This document shows positions 1 through 15,000 of a stretch of 64,000 nt of DNA, piece after piece; the stretch's first letter is position 1, and each line of letters opens with the position of its first letter. This stretch comes from Odobenus rosmarus divergens (Eukaryota; Chordata; Mammalia; Carnivora; Odobenidae): positions 3,425,742-3,489,741 of the forward strand of contig NW_004450267.1 in assembly GCF_000321225.1 (NCBI RefSeq). The letters run 5' to 3'. Both the position numbers and the translations under genes were made by a program. Below the pieces are notes generated by a model that had not been told where the DNA came from, ran no database searches, and was given only the letters and a program-made list of their open reading frames with translations.

Positions 1-22
1 CTTAGGACCTATTTCATCTTAC

Positions 23-439
23 CAGTCCAACCGTAAGTTGTCCGTCTTTCACCTTCTTCCCGGTGTGCAGCTGCTTAAAGATCTCCAACAACTCCTGCCT
101 TGATACCAGGTGGCTAAAATTGTGTGTGCACTCCTTCTGCAGGGGCTTCCTACCCTGAGCCTCAGAATCCGCAGTGCAGCTTGTCTGCCGGTCCTGGCCA
201 CAGGCCTCTTTGTCAGGGTTGCTGTCCTCTTCGGAGCATGTCTGCCACGCCTCCTCCTCCTCCTCCAGACAGTCCTCGTACTCACTGGGGTCCTCATCGC
301 TAGGGGCAAGGTCACTAAGTGCGAGGGAACCGCAGTCTGGGAGATGTCTGGGCTCACTGTGTGGGACCGCAGCCTCATCACAACTGGACTTTTCAGACTC
401 GGCTGTGTTGGCTTCTCCAGCACCCCCGTTCGCTTGTTC
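23..439 (-). CDS. LSG1: LSG1 coding exon 8 (acidic insert; last exon in window)
   Basis: 417 bp, 139 codons (254-392); acceptor ..CTCTCCAG, donor GTAAGA starting at position 22. It encodes the poorly conserved acidic insert (with DEDPSEYEDCLEEEEEAWQT) and then the conserved HNFSHLVSRQELLEIFKQLH and KVKDGQLTVGL. The next exon, outside the window, should begin at the P-loop (family: VGYPNVGKS). Confidence 0.95.
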
Positions 440-3400
440 CTGGAGAGAGGACAGAAACCACAAAAGCTCAGAAGTGTACAACAATGGCACCTTTCACTCT
501 AGTGAATGTACTCAGAGTTGGTTATCTCAGATGAACAGAGGCAAGACAAGTGACGAAGGAGACCAGAAAAAGTGAAAACAGGGAGACAAGGTAAGCCTTT
601 GGGTGGAAGGACACAACAAACTATCAACAATGGTGCCCTCTGGGGACCTCACTTTAGACATTTCTGTATTATTTGGACCCTGTACAAAATATGCATTACG
701 TTTGTAACAGATACATCTTTAAAAAAAGCAAGCATTTAAAAAAGCCCGACATGTGTCAAGCTGAATTTTGGCAGTACATTATTTTGCACCAGGCTGCAGA
801 ACAAAGCATTTCTCATTAACGATAAAATATTTAACATTCTCTTCTTTGCACAAAGCAAGAAGGGCATGGTTTATAATTTGAGTTTCTTTTCACATTTGCA
901 ATTTTAAAGACCATGATTTGCATGTTTAAGGAAACTGCTATTCCTTTATAATTGCCTTTAATAAATCAAAGCACTGTGGAGCATAGCTCCCTCTGGATGA
1001 AATGCAGAAGCAACAAAACTCGACATGTGAAAATTATTCACATATGCAAAGAAAAAGATAAAAATCATGTACTCTTCAAGGATGTGTTAATTCTTCTGAA
1101 TTCCTACTGATGGTAAAGCAAAAATAAGACAATTTACAGTATTACTAATTTGAATTAACAAGAGTGAGTAGGTCTGGATTTAGAAGTGATGCAAACCTTG
1201 TATCATTTCTAAATTACCTAGTATTAGAATGAGTAACTGTCACAGAATAGGACACAATGAACTCAGTTAAGTATCCTAAATTTTAGGAAAGTAGAGATAT
1301 AGAGAAAATGTCAGGGAAGATAGACATGATTTCATGATCAAACCTGGCAGGTCAAAAACATGGCAGCATGGCTTATAATAGAACCACAGAACTGGAAGCA
1401 GTTTCTATGAGAAATGACCAATAAATGTAAAGAAGACGGTGTGTCTTCACTGTGAGCTCTTCTGGATCATTTCAAAATATGAAAGAAATAGAAAACAGTA
1501 ATATGAACTGAATGTGGATGTGTATTAAAAAAACCAGAACTAGAAGCACTTTAGGTTCAGTAAAAATGTTAAAGACAACAAAAGGACTTTGTGCCAGTTA
1601 TATCAAAAATAAAAAGAAAGGAAAAATCAATCCCTTGAGGAAACACAGTGCAACAGATGGCTAAGAGAAAACCAAAGTATTCAGCTTGAAAACTTTTTTT
1701 TTTTAAATAAGAAGGGATCAAACAACTATAAAAGGAAAAACCAAATTTCAGGTAGGTGAGAAAACAGTGACTATCAAACTATTTCTAATAAATTCATGTT
1801 TGATACTCAAATGACAGATGTGATTCCAGCTATGATATCACAACAGTAGCTGGTTATTGGTCTTGGGAAATCATGAAAAATGGCAGATACTTCAGAAGAC
1901 TTGGGAGAAGTAAATGATGGCTAACTTAAAAAGGGAGAAACAGTATCTTCCATAACCACTCCCTGTGAACTCAGAATTGGGTATGGGAGCAAGTCTACAA
2001 GATTGCTGGAGAGCCCCAGAAAGACAGTCACCAATGTACTACTTGGTTAACAGTTCAGGGAATACCACAGATGTAGAAACTAATCTTTTCCCCATTTTGA
2101 TAGTTATTGGGTTGGTACATCAGGGCTAAGTAAAACAGTGATAAATATTTATTAAAAAAAACTTCAGTAAAACATTGGTTTCCAGGAAAGAGTTGAAACA
2201 ACAGAAATAATGGTTAAGAAGACAAGCCATGAAGCCAGACTACCTGAGGATAATAAGCACTTATACTCACTGCTAAGATGATTAAATGAATACAATGTAT
2301 AGAGTGCTTAGGACAGTGATGCCTGGCACAGAATAAGCTTTCATGGGTTAGATTTTATTAACAATAGTAACAATGGAACAATTATTACTGTTGTATCCTT
2401 GTGAACACATCTGTATTCATCACATCAAAATGCTTGGTACAGAGGGCCTAGCAAGTTCACAAAAGGTTACAGAGCTCTCCCCTTGGTCCTAATCTGTTTA
2501 ACAATGTTATCAATGACTGGAAAGAATACAGAGAAGGACAAACACACAAAATTGGCAGATTCAAAGCTAGGAGAGAAAAGCAAACTGTACAACCAAAATG
2601 AATTCCCTATCTTAGCCCCAAATCACTAACAATATTTCAGAGTAACTGTATGTCCTAAATTGAGAGAAATACAAAATGAAAAACTTTTTCCATTGTAAGT
2701 ATGGGATTAGATTTGCATAAGTCTTTTCTTTTTTAAAAAATATTTGAGGGATTTCATTGTTCACAGGTTAAATGAGCTAAGAGCATAACATAGCTCCTCT
2801 GAAACGGGGTGAATTAACAAAAACTGAATTATGGGGCGCCTGGGTGGCTCAGTCGTTAAGCGTCTGCCTTCGGCTCAGGTCATGATCCCAGGGTCCTGGG
2901 ATCGAGCTTCACAGGAAGCCTGCTTCTCCCTCCCCCACTCCTCCTGCTTGTGTTTCCTCTCTCGCCGTGTGTCTCTCTCTGTTAAATAAATAAAATCTTA
3001 AAAAAAAAACCAAACTGAATTACTGGGAGTATTCTGATCACAAGAAATAATCATCCCTCTAAATATATAACGTATAAATTAAGTGACACCGTGTTTCCTA
3101 ACATAGGCAGACAGGCACTTGAGATGAAGAGTGTCCCAGATATTCTGTCCACGATGACTAAGACACCAGAAAATATACACAGAGAGAACTAAAGGGACAA
3201 AGGAAGAGTCCTCAGATCAAAGGCTAGGGCGGCGGACTTAGCTTCACTGAACTGAAGAACTTTCTAAATGTAGATAGAAAGAGTGAGCTACCTGGTGTCT
3301 ATCATTTAACGTTGATAAATAACAGAGATTATATGACTGTCTGCCCTGAAGGTGAGGGAAGGAATTCATAGTTAGAGCTAACCTGTGAGCTCATCAAGGG

Positions 3401-6400
3401 GAGGGCATTGTATTCACTGGCACTCAGCTCAACATAGAAAATAGTCTATAGATGGTTGACAGAGATACGAGAAGAGAAAAGGAAAAGGCTAGGAGAAAAG
3501 GTATTACTTAAGTCTCTTTCAGCTCTAAGATTCTAGTAGCAATTTCACTTCATAGTTATTACTAATAGTTACATTTTTTATTAGAAGATAAACCCCACGG
3601 GTCCCTGGCTGGCTCAGTGGGTGGCACATGTGACTCTTGATCTTGGGGTTGTGAGCTCAAGCCTCACATTGGGTGCAGATTACTTTAAAAAAAAAAAAAA
3701 AAGGAACCCCAAACTGTTTCTGTAAAATTTAGGTTAAAAAATAACATGGTATAGGGCGCCTGGGTGGCTCAGGTAAGTGTCTACCTTTGGCACAGGTCGT
3801 GATCCCAGGGTCCTGGGATGGAGCCCCACATTGGGCTCCCTGCTCAGTGGGCAGTCTGCTTCTCCCTCTCTTCCCCTCTCCCCTTCCCCGTGCTCTCTTG
3901 CTCACTCTCTCTCTCTCAAAAAATAAGTAAAATCTTAAAAAAATAAAACAAATAAACCAAGATAACATGGTATATATATATCTTTAGGGTTACTTCATTT
4001 GTTTTGAAAACAATGTCAAAAGAGATTCTAATCAAGTCCTGAGAGGTAGAGGGAAATGCTTCGGTTGTACCTGCCTCCTGTTAAAAACAATTATAAAGTC
4101 ATTACAAAACCTCCTATACAATTTCCTACTGAAAATCTAAAAAAATTAAAAATTATAGCTAACATCAGTGTGTACCACAGAGCCCCAGAGATGTCAGATT
4201 ATTTGACACCAGAGAAAGTAACCTTGTGACTCATTTTTCTATGGGTCATCCTACTATCAGAGCCTTTAAGGAACAAACAAAACCCCTGCATTCCCATAAC
4301 TCTTCAATAAGAAAAAACAATGCTTACTAACCAGGAACTGAAATCCTCCTCCCAGAAACGCAACCTGACAAAGTCCCCCAGAGGTTACCTTAGAGTCACC
4401 AATCAGCTGAAGGGCTTCAGCCAAAGCTGACCAGAAGATAATCTTCACATTTTCTTTTTCAAAGTATGTGGCCCAGGAACTCCGCTGCTCAGCAGTCAAC
4501 AAATCTGCCTTATTTATCAGAATGACGTTTTCCTTATTATCATCTATTTCTTTCACATAACATTCCTAGGCAAGACGAAGGTATTTAGACAGGCCTCTTC
4601 AAACAAGTAAAAATTGGGCTAATTATATTGAAAGCCCCCATATAGTACTAAAAGTTTTTACTGTGCTCAGTTTTAAGTCAATCCTAATTTAAAGATTTTT
4701 CATCCTGGTACATTCTACTGACCCTCTCAACAAGCTCTGAAAAAGTCAGATCATATATACCTAGAAATACTCTTGACACAAGGAATTAGAAAGGGTAAAA
4801 GGAAATGCTCTCCTACCCTGTCGAAGTATAATAGATTCTTTAAGTAATGTAGTTCCTCTCTTGAACAGTGAATTGTTTTACACAAAAGTTTAAGAACTGC
4901 AAAACTAGGAGATTTGTCAGCCAGCAGGGACTATTTTTCAGCCAAGTGATGATAGCCAATAATAATCTCATCTTTTGGGGCGCCTGGGTGGCTCAGTTGT
5001 TAAGTATCTACCTTCGGCTCGGGTCATGATCCCAGAGTCCTGGGATCGAGCCCCACATCAGGCTCCCTGCTCGGCGGGAAGCCTGCTTCTCCCTCTCCCG
5101 CCCCCCCTGCTTGTGTTCCCTCTCTCGCTGTGTCTTTCTCTGTCAAATAAGTAAATACATAAGTCTTAAAAAAAAAAACAACAAAGACCTCATCTTTTCA
5201 CGTAAAAAATACTTTTTGAAGTCTAAAAGAAAAACAAGACCCAGTAATTGAAATTAATTCCCAGCCATAGCTCTTCATTAGGAAACACACCCGAGGTATA
5301 AAACCCTACTTCGTATGAGTTTCAGTATTAAGATTGTCCCTCACCAGTGGATTTAAAAATATTCAGGGGCACCTGGGTGGCTCAGTCGTTAGGCGTCTGC
5401 CTTCGGCTCAGGTCATGATCTCAGGGTCCTGGGACTGAGCCCCGCATCGGGCTCCCTGCTCCACAGGAAGCCTGCTTCTCCCTCCCCCATTCCTCCTGCT
5501 TGGGTTCCCTCTCTCGCTGTGTCTCTCTCCTGTGTCTCTCTCTGTCAAATAAATAAACAAAATCTTAAAAAAAAAAAATTCTGCACTAGGGCGCCTGGGT
5601 GGCTCAGTCGGCTGGGCGTCTGCCTTCAGCTCGGGTCATAATCTTGAGGTCCTGAGATTGGCTCCCACATTGGGCTCTCTGCTGGGTGGGGAGCCTGTTT
5701 CTCTCTCTGCCTGCCGTTCCCCCTGCTTGTGCGCTGTCAAATAAATAAAATCTTTAAAAAAATATTCTGTACTATTACTACTATGGACTCAAACACTAAT
5801 AGGAATACTTCACATGTGTACAGTGTTTTATTAATTTAAAACCTGTATTACATTATTTCATGTAGTCTTCACTCCTTAACTGTTAGTCCCTCTGGTGTTT
5901 TACAAACTTAGTTCGCTTGTAAAGTATCACAGGGGATGATAACTAAGGTGTGAGGAGAGAGAACCTCACAGTGTGGGTAAGATGCGACTAATAAGCACAA
6001 TGCTATTTCAATGGACGTCTCTTAAAAAATGAGAAACACTGGCAAATGTCTATTAACAAACTGGCTTCTAAACTAAAAGCTAGAAAATTCATGTGTTTGC
6101 CCTTCCTACAGATGGAAATACTTGTTTTCGAGGGAAGACACCTGTCTAAACAGTGGCAGTATGCATGCACCTGCCTCTGGGAGGAGAGGGGGGTCTCCTT
6201 CAACACAGAGGAGAGGACCGAACGCTTGCCCGCAGTGACAACTACCAGTGATGCCGTCCTCCCGTTGCGGCTCCAAGGACTGCGCATTTGAATTGTCACA
6301 CTTCACTTACCAAATCCTCACATCTAAACAGGAGTGGGTTTCGAGCATCTACTATCTGGACCACGATATCACTGAAAGAGAAAGGTGAGATACTCTAATC

Positions 6401-9400
6401 ACTGTGAAGTGAAACATATGACAAAAGCAAACACTTTCCACATATTAAGCATTTGACACATTTAACGTTTTAAGGTACAATTTTTTCTAAATAATTTTAT
6501 TTATTTGACAGAAAGAGACACACAGAGAGAGGGAACACAAGCAGGGGGAGTGGGAGAGGGAGAAGCAGGCTTCCCACTGAGCAGGGAGCCCAATACGGGG
6601 CTCGATCCCAGGACCCTGGGATCATGACCTGAGCCAAAGGCAGACGCTTAAGGACTGAGCCACCCAGGCGCCCCTTAACATTTTAAGGTACAATTATCCC
6701 TAGTTTATATATGAGGAAACTGAAGCTTACAAGCTTAGGACAGTGAAGTCACTTGTCCAAGGTCACCAGTTGCTAAGTGATGGAGCTGGAATGGGAAGTC
6801 AGTCTGGACCAGAGGACATGCTTGTAACCATAACATTTTCTTGCTGTTACATGTCCTAGAGAGCCTCTGATGTTTCACTGCTAAAGCTTCAGCTATATCT
6901 TCTAGTAAACTCTCCTGGTGAGGCAAAAAGACTATTCCAAATACTTTAATCCAAGGTGAGGTCTACTGTGTACTCAGGACCTAATCTACACTGGTGTTCA
7001 GGCCTCAAAAGAAAATGAATGAATCACTTGCTGATAGTTGCCACTATCAAACCCTGTATCTTAGATAAACCCAGGGCTGATGAGACAAAGCGTACATCTA
7101 GCAAATCATCATCCACCAGTTCCAAAAGCACGTTTAAATGGCTAAAATACGAAACAGGAATATATCAACTTAAGATGCCACATCGAAGCAGGAAGGAGGA
7201 GTCTAACTTCCTTCGTCACACAGAAGATGCAGCAATAAGAAAACTTTCTGCAGCCGATACAAGCTCCTCAGAGCCTTCACAAATGTAAGGGGGACTAGAG
7301 CAGCCGAGCGCTTCAAGAATAAATCTCCCACTTCTCTGGGAGGATCCTCCTTTCATTCTGCCCCCGTGGCCAGGAGAGATGCTCTAAGGGCCAGCTGCCA
7401 CTGGAAGGAAATAAGCGGCAGACATGCTCACAGCAGTCTCCTAAAAAGCCGTGTCTGGTTAGCCTGTTCTGAAGTAATGCTTATGCAACTAAGCTGGAGA
7501 CAGAGAAAATGTATTAAATCAAGCTTACTATTTAAGGCAGGGCTTTGACAATCAAAGTGCATTTTCTTTCAGAATAGTTAAATTTCCAGCATAATATTGT
7601 GATTCATAGGAACTCACAGCCTTGCTAATTAATGACAAATTAAGTTCTCTAATTAAGTGGGTCCCGGTATTTCTTCCTTAAGGTAGTATCTACCACTTTC
7701 AAACTGTAAGGATTTAACAGTAAACGCAACAATGACTGCAAAATGTGGACAAAGCCTAATAAAAAAATTGCAAGGTCCACAAACATCAGGTCTACCCACA
7801 AACAAGTAGACACCAGTAAGAAAAGACAAACTTAAGACCGCCTGCTTCGTGTGCTGCCCGAGGCTGCAGAGCACAGTGCTGACCGTGTACCAGGAAAGGC
7901 TCCTGTGGTACAATAGTGCCTTATCTTCCTGGAATATGGTGTTCTGCCCTCAGTGCCCCAGCAGCTTCCTGCATTTCAAATGACAGGGTATACATCAAAT
8001 CTTTTCCAATAACTACGCTTGAAATTAAAGAGGCAGATGGCTTAGCTAGCCTGTTACCAAACAGGAGACATCTGCTGTACCGAACACATCAATAAATATT
8101 TCCTGCTAAAAAATCTGGCAGTAGTCACTTTATTAATAATATTTCTATGTAATTCAGATCCACTTCCATGTGATATAAACTATATACCTTAAGTTACAAA
8201 CATACTCTCTTTAACAAACAGAGAAATACCTCATAATAAAAGTAACAGAGCAAGTAACACTGTAAACTAACTGAAGTGAGGAGTTCTAAGTACAGGCTTC
8301 CTCTGGGGAAACCAGTTGCTTATTTAGGGACATAAATATGTGTAAAGGGCCATTCTGTCAAATGTGAAAGAATGAACACATATGCTTCCCTCTCAAAACC
8401 TATAAAAATGAAAGTAAACTGTGAAGCTCATTAGGACAAAGAGAAGGAACAGGAGCAACTGACACATGGTAGCCCAGTCAAGAAGCAAGCCTGTTCATGC
8501 TCCATAGCCCCGAGGAGGCAGATTAGAAGCGTCAGATGAAAGGTCTCTAGGCAAGGGAAGTGTAGGACTGAAATCAATCTGAATGAGGAGCTCTTAGGTC
8601 TGCTCCCCTATTCCATCCAGGCAGGCAACTACACCCCCTCAATCTCCTATCCCAGTGGCAGAAGGCTAGGGTTTATGATGGAGAAAATGAACCTGAGAGG
8701 CTGAATTGGGACCTCAAGTACAGAAGAAGGTGGGGAAAAAGGTGCCATACTGAAAAAGGGGGGATTAAACAAGTCTACATACCAAATGGTGAAAATGAGC
8801 AACCCCTTTGCATTATACCACCACCTTTAGCCATGTTCTTGGCAGAAGACCATTCTTCTCTTTAAGAAACTGACTGGCTCCAGGGAAAACCCCTACAGAT
8901 CCTAACATCTTGGGGTATTCCAACAAAATGAAATTGATACCTACTTGGTCCTGTACAGTGAAGTCTACCAGTTGGCAAATTCCACCCAAACAGGTCGTCC
9001 TGTCAATCAACTTTATAAAGCTTCATTCTTAAACATGACCACACTGGGGTGCCTGGATGGCTCAGTCAGTTAAGCATCTGCCTTCAGCTCAGGTCATACA
9101 TGATCCCAGAGTCCTGGGATCAAGCCCTGCATCGGGCTCCCTGCTCAGTGGGGAGCCTGCTTCTCCCTCTCCCTCTGCCCTTCCCCCTTGCTTGTGCTCT
9201 CTCTCTCAAATAAATAAATAAAAATCTTTAAAAATGTATGAACAGACAACAAACATCACTTGATATCTGAGGAAGGCCTCTTATATAAAAGTCAGAAACC
9301 AGAATAAATAGAAAAAAAAGGAACAGAGAGGACAGACAGACAATACAGGAAGGAGAAAACCTAAAATCAAAAAAACAGAAAAACAAAACAATACTGTTAA

Positions 9401-11969
9401 ATATGCAGATGGGGGCATTCCAAGGCCAGGTTTCAATATGTTAAACCTTGTTACCATTTCTCTTTGGAAGCAGCAGTACACATCTTCAACTGCTCAAGAG
9501 GCCCTGAAGAAGAGATCCACTGTGCTCCACAGAAGTTCCCCAGGAGAATCAATGGGTCTTCCCAAGCCTCATTCAAGCCTAACTGAATCAAAGGGGCCTG
9601 CACAGAGTCTGGGAATCAGCAGCAAGCTTCTACACTTTTCAGGCTTAGAGATTTGCCTTGTTACCCTGACCTCCCCATATCCCAGCCCAATAGCCTTCTC
9701 TCTGCCCCTGCCGGAGCAGGATGGAGAAGGTATGTAAGTGACTTAAAAAAAAAATTGAGATATAATCCACAGATCATAAAATTAACCCTTTTACAAGTTT
9801 ACAATTCAGTAATTTTTAGTATATTTGCAAAGTTGTGCAACCATTACCACTAATTCCAATTAAAACAAATCACTCCTTGATTCCCCCAATACTCATCAGC
9901 TGCTCCTTTCTCTGTTATAACTCGGCCCACTGCCTTTCTATCTGTAACACATAAGGAATCACACTCTGGATTTACCAAGTACTGATCAGCTGAGTGCAAA
10001 GACTGCGCTTCATTCCTGTGCCCCTGATGCCTTCCCTACAATGTATTTTCTCTTTGCAAGCAGACATCTACCCCCTTTCACACCCGTATTTTCCATATTT
10101 CCAATAGGAATCAACAGACATTTGCTAAAATAACTGTAGGTACTTCAGAACTCATCTTACAGAAAACGTTCCCCATTCTTACATGCTTATCAGCATGTTC
10201 ACCTAATAATAACAAAAAAAATCTATACTTTGAAAGAAATATAGCATTTATACTTTCAGTTTTTATAATAATCCTCAATAGCCATTTGCATAGCTTAATC
10301 CCTGAGCACCCTGGCCCCTGGGGTCTATGAGCATTCATCAACATCCGAATCTAATCTAACACCACTAATGTCTTCCTTACACCAAAGGAAAATGGTGACT
10401 TACCTTCTCTCAATCACCCTCCAGAGCTGGCGCCAAAAGTCCAAATTTCTTTCAAATGGAGTCAATAGCAATTTTTGTTCCTCTTCTAGCCTGGCTTTAG
10501 AATGAAAAGTTTTTATCTTTGCCAGATTATAATCAAGGGTTTCAAATAGTAGAAACACTCAAATTCACTGCATTAAAAAATACACAAATATCAACTATCA
10601 AACTGTTTTTATTACTTTCTGCTGAGTCATTATGAAAATCAAATTTGAAATTTTATACTTAATCTACTTAAGCCCTAGACATTCATCCCACAAAATGACA
10701 TTTTCCCACACACCTCCTGGAAGAATGTTCAAGAGAGCACGGATCAACTTCAGAGTGACTAATGGCTAGAGAAGGGTATGAAGGAGAGAAGGCCAGGAAT
10801 GGAGGGTAGTAATCAATTTACCGTCTTTGTGCAAAGATGCACACGTACCCAGTAATGCTGGTTACACACAGAATTTGCACTTGAAAGAAGAAATCTACCA
10901 TTTCCTTTTTTAAAAGAATCAAGCCTTCAAAATGCAAATAGCAATGCAAACACACCAAAATGCCAGGCTCAGAACTTCAAGACAAATCTTCATATATTCT
11001 AACACTCACCGGACAAGCTGACGTCTCCATTCTAGAAAGTTATCTTTCTCTGCCTGTTTGAGTTCTTCTGGACTAGTGTTTTGGTCCCACTTTGGTCTGA
11101 AACAATCATAGAGGGAAAAAAAATTCCATGTGAGTTACCAAAATAAAACAGGGGATTTGGATTTAATAATGGCAGCGATAAAAGGAAACAGGAAAAGAGA
11201 GAACACCAAATGAAAAATTTTATACTCAGGAGTCTTGTTATGCCTTGTAATGTCCTACATTCTTGCTCAACTCACCTCCGTGGTACACTCAAGAACTGTT
11301 TGTTTTCTTCATGGAGTTTCTTAATTCTCTGGCTTTCCTCAAAAGACAACAGCCCAGTTCTAGCCTCAGGATGCACAAACTTGATATTAAGCTTCTCTGT
11401 TTAGAGAAAAGAAAGTACTGTAACTGATGTGGCAATCTAGAGAGTGGATATTGGTCATTACTTGGAAAATTAAAAATGCAGCATCTAAAACAGAATTTGA
11501 GCTTTCTTGATGTAGATGCCTCCAGCCTTGGATAAATAATTTCCAAGTGAAGTTATCTACCAAAAAAGGAATGAAAGAAAAAAAATCTTTACTAAAGCTT
11601 CCAAAAGGCCAAAAATTTTTTCAAATACTAATTTTATAAAACTCCATATGCTGAATGCATTTCAAGGAAACAGAAACAGTTAAGAGTGGGAAGGACTGTA
11701 AAGGTTCAGTACAACCAATCTCATTTTACATATGGGGAATAATTATCATCCAATGGGAATGGGTGGGGAAGCAAAGATTCAGCAAAGAGACTCCCTCCAG
11801 TTAAAACTGGTGAACTACTACATGGCCATCATTTATGTAGGATGTTTATGATGAATGCCCACAATTAATGCTATATAACAATTCAAAGGAATAAAAAAAA
11901 AAAAGCCAAGTCCATGTAACAAACCACAGAGACCTCTGTGAACCCTACAGATCGCATGCCAAATTTACC

Positions 11970-12028
<59 letters not shown>

Positions 12029-15000
12029 GACAGAGAGAGAGGGAATGCGTGTTTTTGGATGGGTTGATGGTATCCCAGCTTCCTTTTGACCCCATTCTAT
12101 TCTCATCTCCTTCCAGACTCAAACTCTGTTCCATTTCCTCATTAATCTCTATTTTCCGTCATGTGTCTAAAAATTAAAAAAATTTTAATTACACAATACA
12201 TAAACACTCCTTTTAAAAAAATTCAACAATAAAGGCATACATTCTCTTTGACCAACTCCCAATCTTCTGCCTACCTATGCAATCTCACTTCCCTCCTTGG
12301 AGATTATTGATTAAATATGTAGGCCTCCAAGTTTTTTCCTAATAGACACGTAGATATAGGGATTGGTTGGATTATTATTATTTTTTTTCTGGGGAGAGGG
12401 AGAGAGAGAATCTAGAGCAGACTCCCTGATAAGTGCAGGACCTGATGTGGGGCTCAATCTCAAGACCCTGAGATCATGACCTGGGCTGAAATCAAGAGTC
12501 AGACGCTTAACCAACTGAACCACCCAGGCACCCCGGTCGGATTATTTTCTTAATGCAAACGGTACCATATATATGCATTATTCCACAATTTGGTCTTTTC
12601 ATGTGGTAACAGGTCATGGAGATCCTTCGCTTTAGTATCCACAAATTCACCTCATTCTTTTTAACTGTCATATAGTATTTCATAGCGTGTCTGTGCCACA
12701 GGTTAGCCATTTTTTCCACCTACTGAACATTTAGGTTGTTTCCAAGTGTTCATTATTAAAATATGTCAGAAATACAAATTCTCAGGCTCAACCCACACCT
12801 ACTGAATCTCCAGAGGAGGGGCCCAGGAATCTGTTTTCCAGGTAATTCTGATGCTTACTAAAATAATTGGTCTAGCAGAGGTATTAAAAAGTGGAAACAC
12901 CGGGTCATAAAACATGCACTTTAAATTTTTGATACTGTGAAACCAAATGTTGTATTTTCAACCTCTCCCTCTGTGCTGGCTCTCACCCCGTAACCTATAC
13001 ACACGCTGGTATTAACCTTATGTTAATGCTTACACACATAAGCACGCGTGCACACACACACCTCTTCCTGCCATAGTCAAGTATCTTAAAAGAATACAAT
13101 TCTCAAAAGAATAGAACGAGCTCTAACACTCCTCACTCTTCTGCACTTATCCACCCCTTTCACAAGGTCTGGTTTAGTCCATGTCCCTATTAATCTTGTT
13201 CTGATCCTTTGCGCCATTCTTCTATTACTGCCATTTCAGTCTTGCCTGCTTCTCTTGCTGGACTAATGTAACTGGTCATTCCTGCTCAAAATCCATCAGT
13301 GATCTTTCAAAACAATGAAATCTAAAATCACATTTGACACCTGCTTAAACCTCTCAAAAGATTCCTTTAAAGCCTTTATTCTCTCCAGGCTCTAGCCCTT
13401 GCCCACCTCCCTCGTGTTTGCTCATCACATCCTGTCCCTGTGTACTTCAAGCACCCGCAAGGCCAACTTATAACCATTTTCTGAACAAAGTAAGCTGCTG
13501 CTCACACGTTAGCTTGAGTCCTCCACCTGTGTATATCATCCTGGGTCACCTCACCTGTCCTAACATCTACTCATCCTTTCAGACTCAGCCCCAGCATAAA
13601 GCTTTCCTTGACTGGCCCTGGTCATCCTTCAGACAGAATGAATACTAACTACATCCTTTATGTTCCCATTGCTTGCTACAGACTTCTTTCATAGCACCTA
13701 AAAATTTTGCAGAAACAAAGTTATCTTATTCAACACTATACTCTCAGTAGCCAATGCAATCCCTGAGAGTAGCTGGGGCCCAATAAAAGCATTTAAATAA
13801 ATGAATGAATTTGCTAAACAGCACAATAGCATTTATAATAAAAGAGCAATAAAAATAGTTTATAATGCTACCTGTGCCAGGTACTTTTCTAAGTGCTCAG
13901 AAGACACACACCAAAAAACATGGGAGAGCAGTGACTAAAACAAATTACATGCATGGAAAATTCACTATACTGTGTCAACAAGTGCTTTAAAATACAATTC
14001 ATATTGCCTACACAACAACAGCAGGCCCAGGGAGTTGGCTTCTAACAATGGTATCAGAAAACATTTTCTGGAAAATTCTGGTATTGCCCGTCATAATGCT
14101 GACTGGTCTTTTTCCTACAAGAGGTTCAGTTTCTTGAACTCGATACAATGTATAATCTGAAGGTTTTTTAGAGCTTAATTTTAAAACTGTGGCACATTCT
14201 GTACTTCACAGCTTGATTCTACTTGATTAGACCTTCCCACACTCTTCTGGGATATCTGCGTTTGGGTTAAAGAGAGTCCATTTATGAGTTTATTAGGGTC
14301 CACAAAAACACTTCCAAATAGACAAATTTGCATCTAGTCAGCAAAGATGGAAGGGTGACCAGTGTCACGTGTACTCAGAAATAAACAACTTACCAGCTAC
14401 AAAATCTGTTCCTGCAAGTTCTGCAGTTGCAAGGAAGTCATCGAGGGAGCTCTGTTCAGTCACTGACTGAAGATTAAGACGACCCCAATCGTAGCCATCA
14501 TTGAGCTCACTTGTGTGCAACTATGAGTAAAACACAGGGTAATAATACAGCTGTTCTCTTCTGGTTCTGACATCTGAACAAACTCTAACCTCCCAAGGAA
14601 CTAACTGTTCTGTGGTCTTGAGGGTGGTGTCAGCCCCTTTAGAGTCAATGCTAATACTAGTTAACACTTAACTAGTAAACACTTAAACACGACAGGCACT
14701 TCATTATTTCACTTAATTTTTTCTGAAATTTTTGAAATAAATCTTTTTTTATTTCAAAAATTTTTGAAATAAATCTTATCGTATCTCTGTTTTGCTGATG
14801 AGGAAACAGTCTTGAATAGATAAAAATAACTTGCTTATAGTTGCTGCTAATGAATGGTAGAGATAAATTTAAATCCAGACTCTCTGATCCTGACAGACAT
14901 AGCTGAAAATTTTTGATGGAGACCCACAGTAAAAAATACACATTACACAGTGACTCAAATGCTGTGATACACACAATGATACAATTCTGTGCCACTAAGT

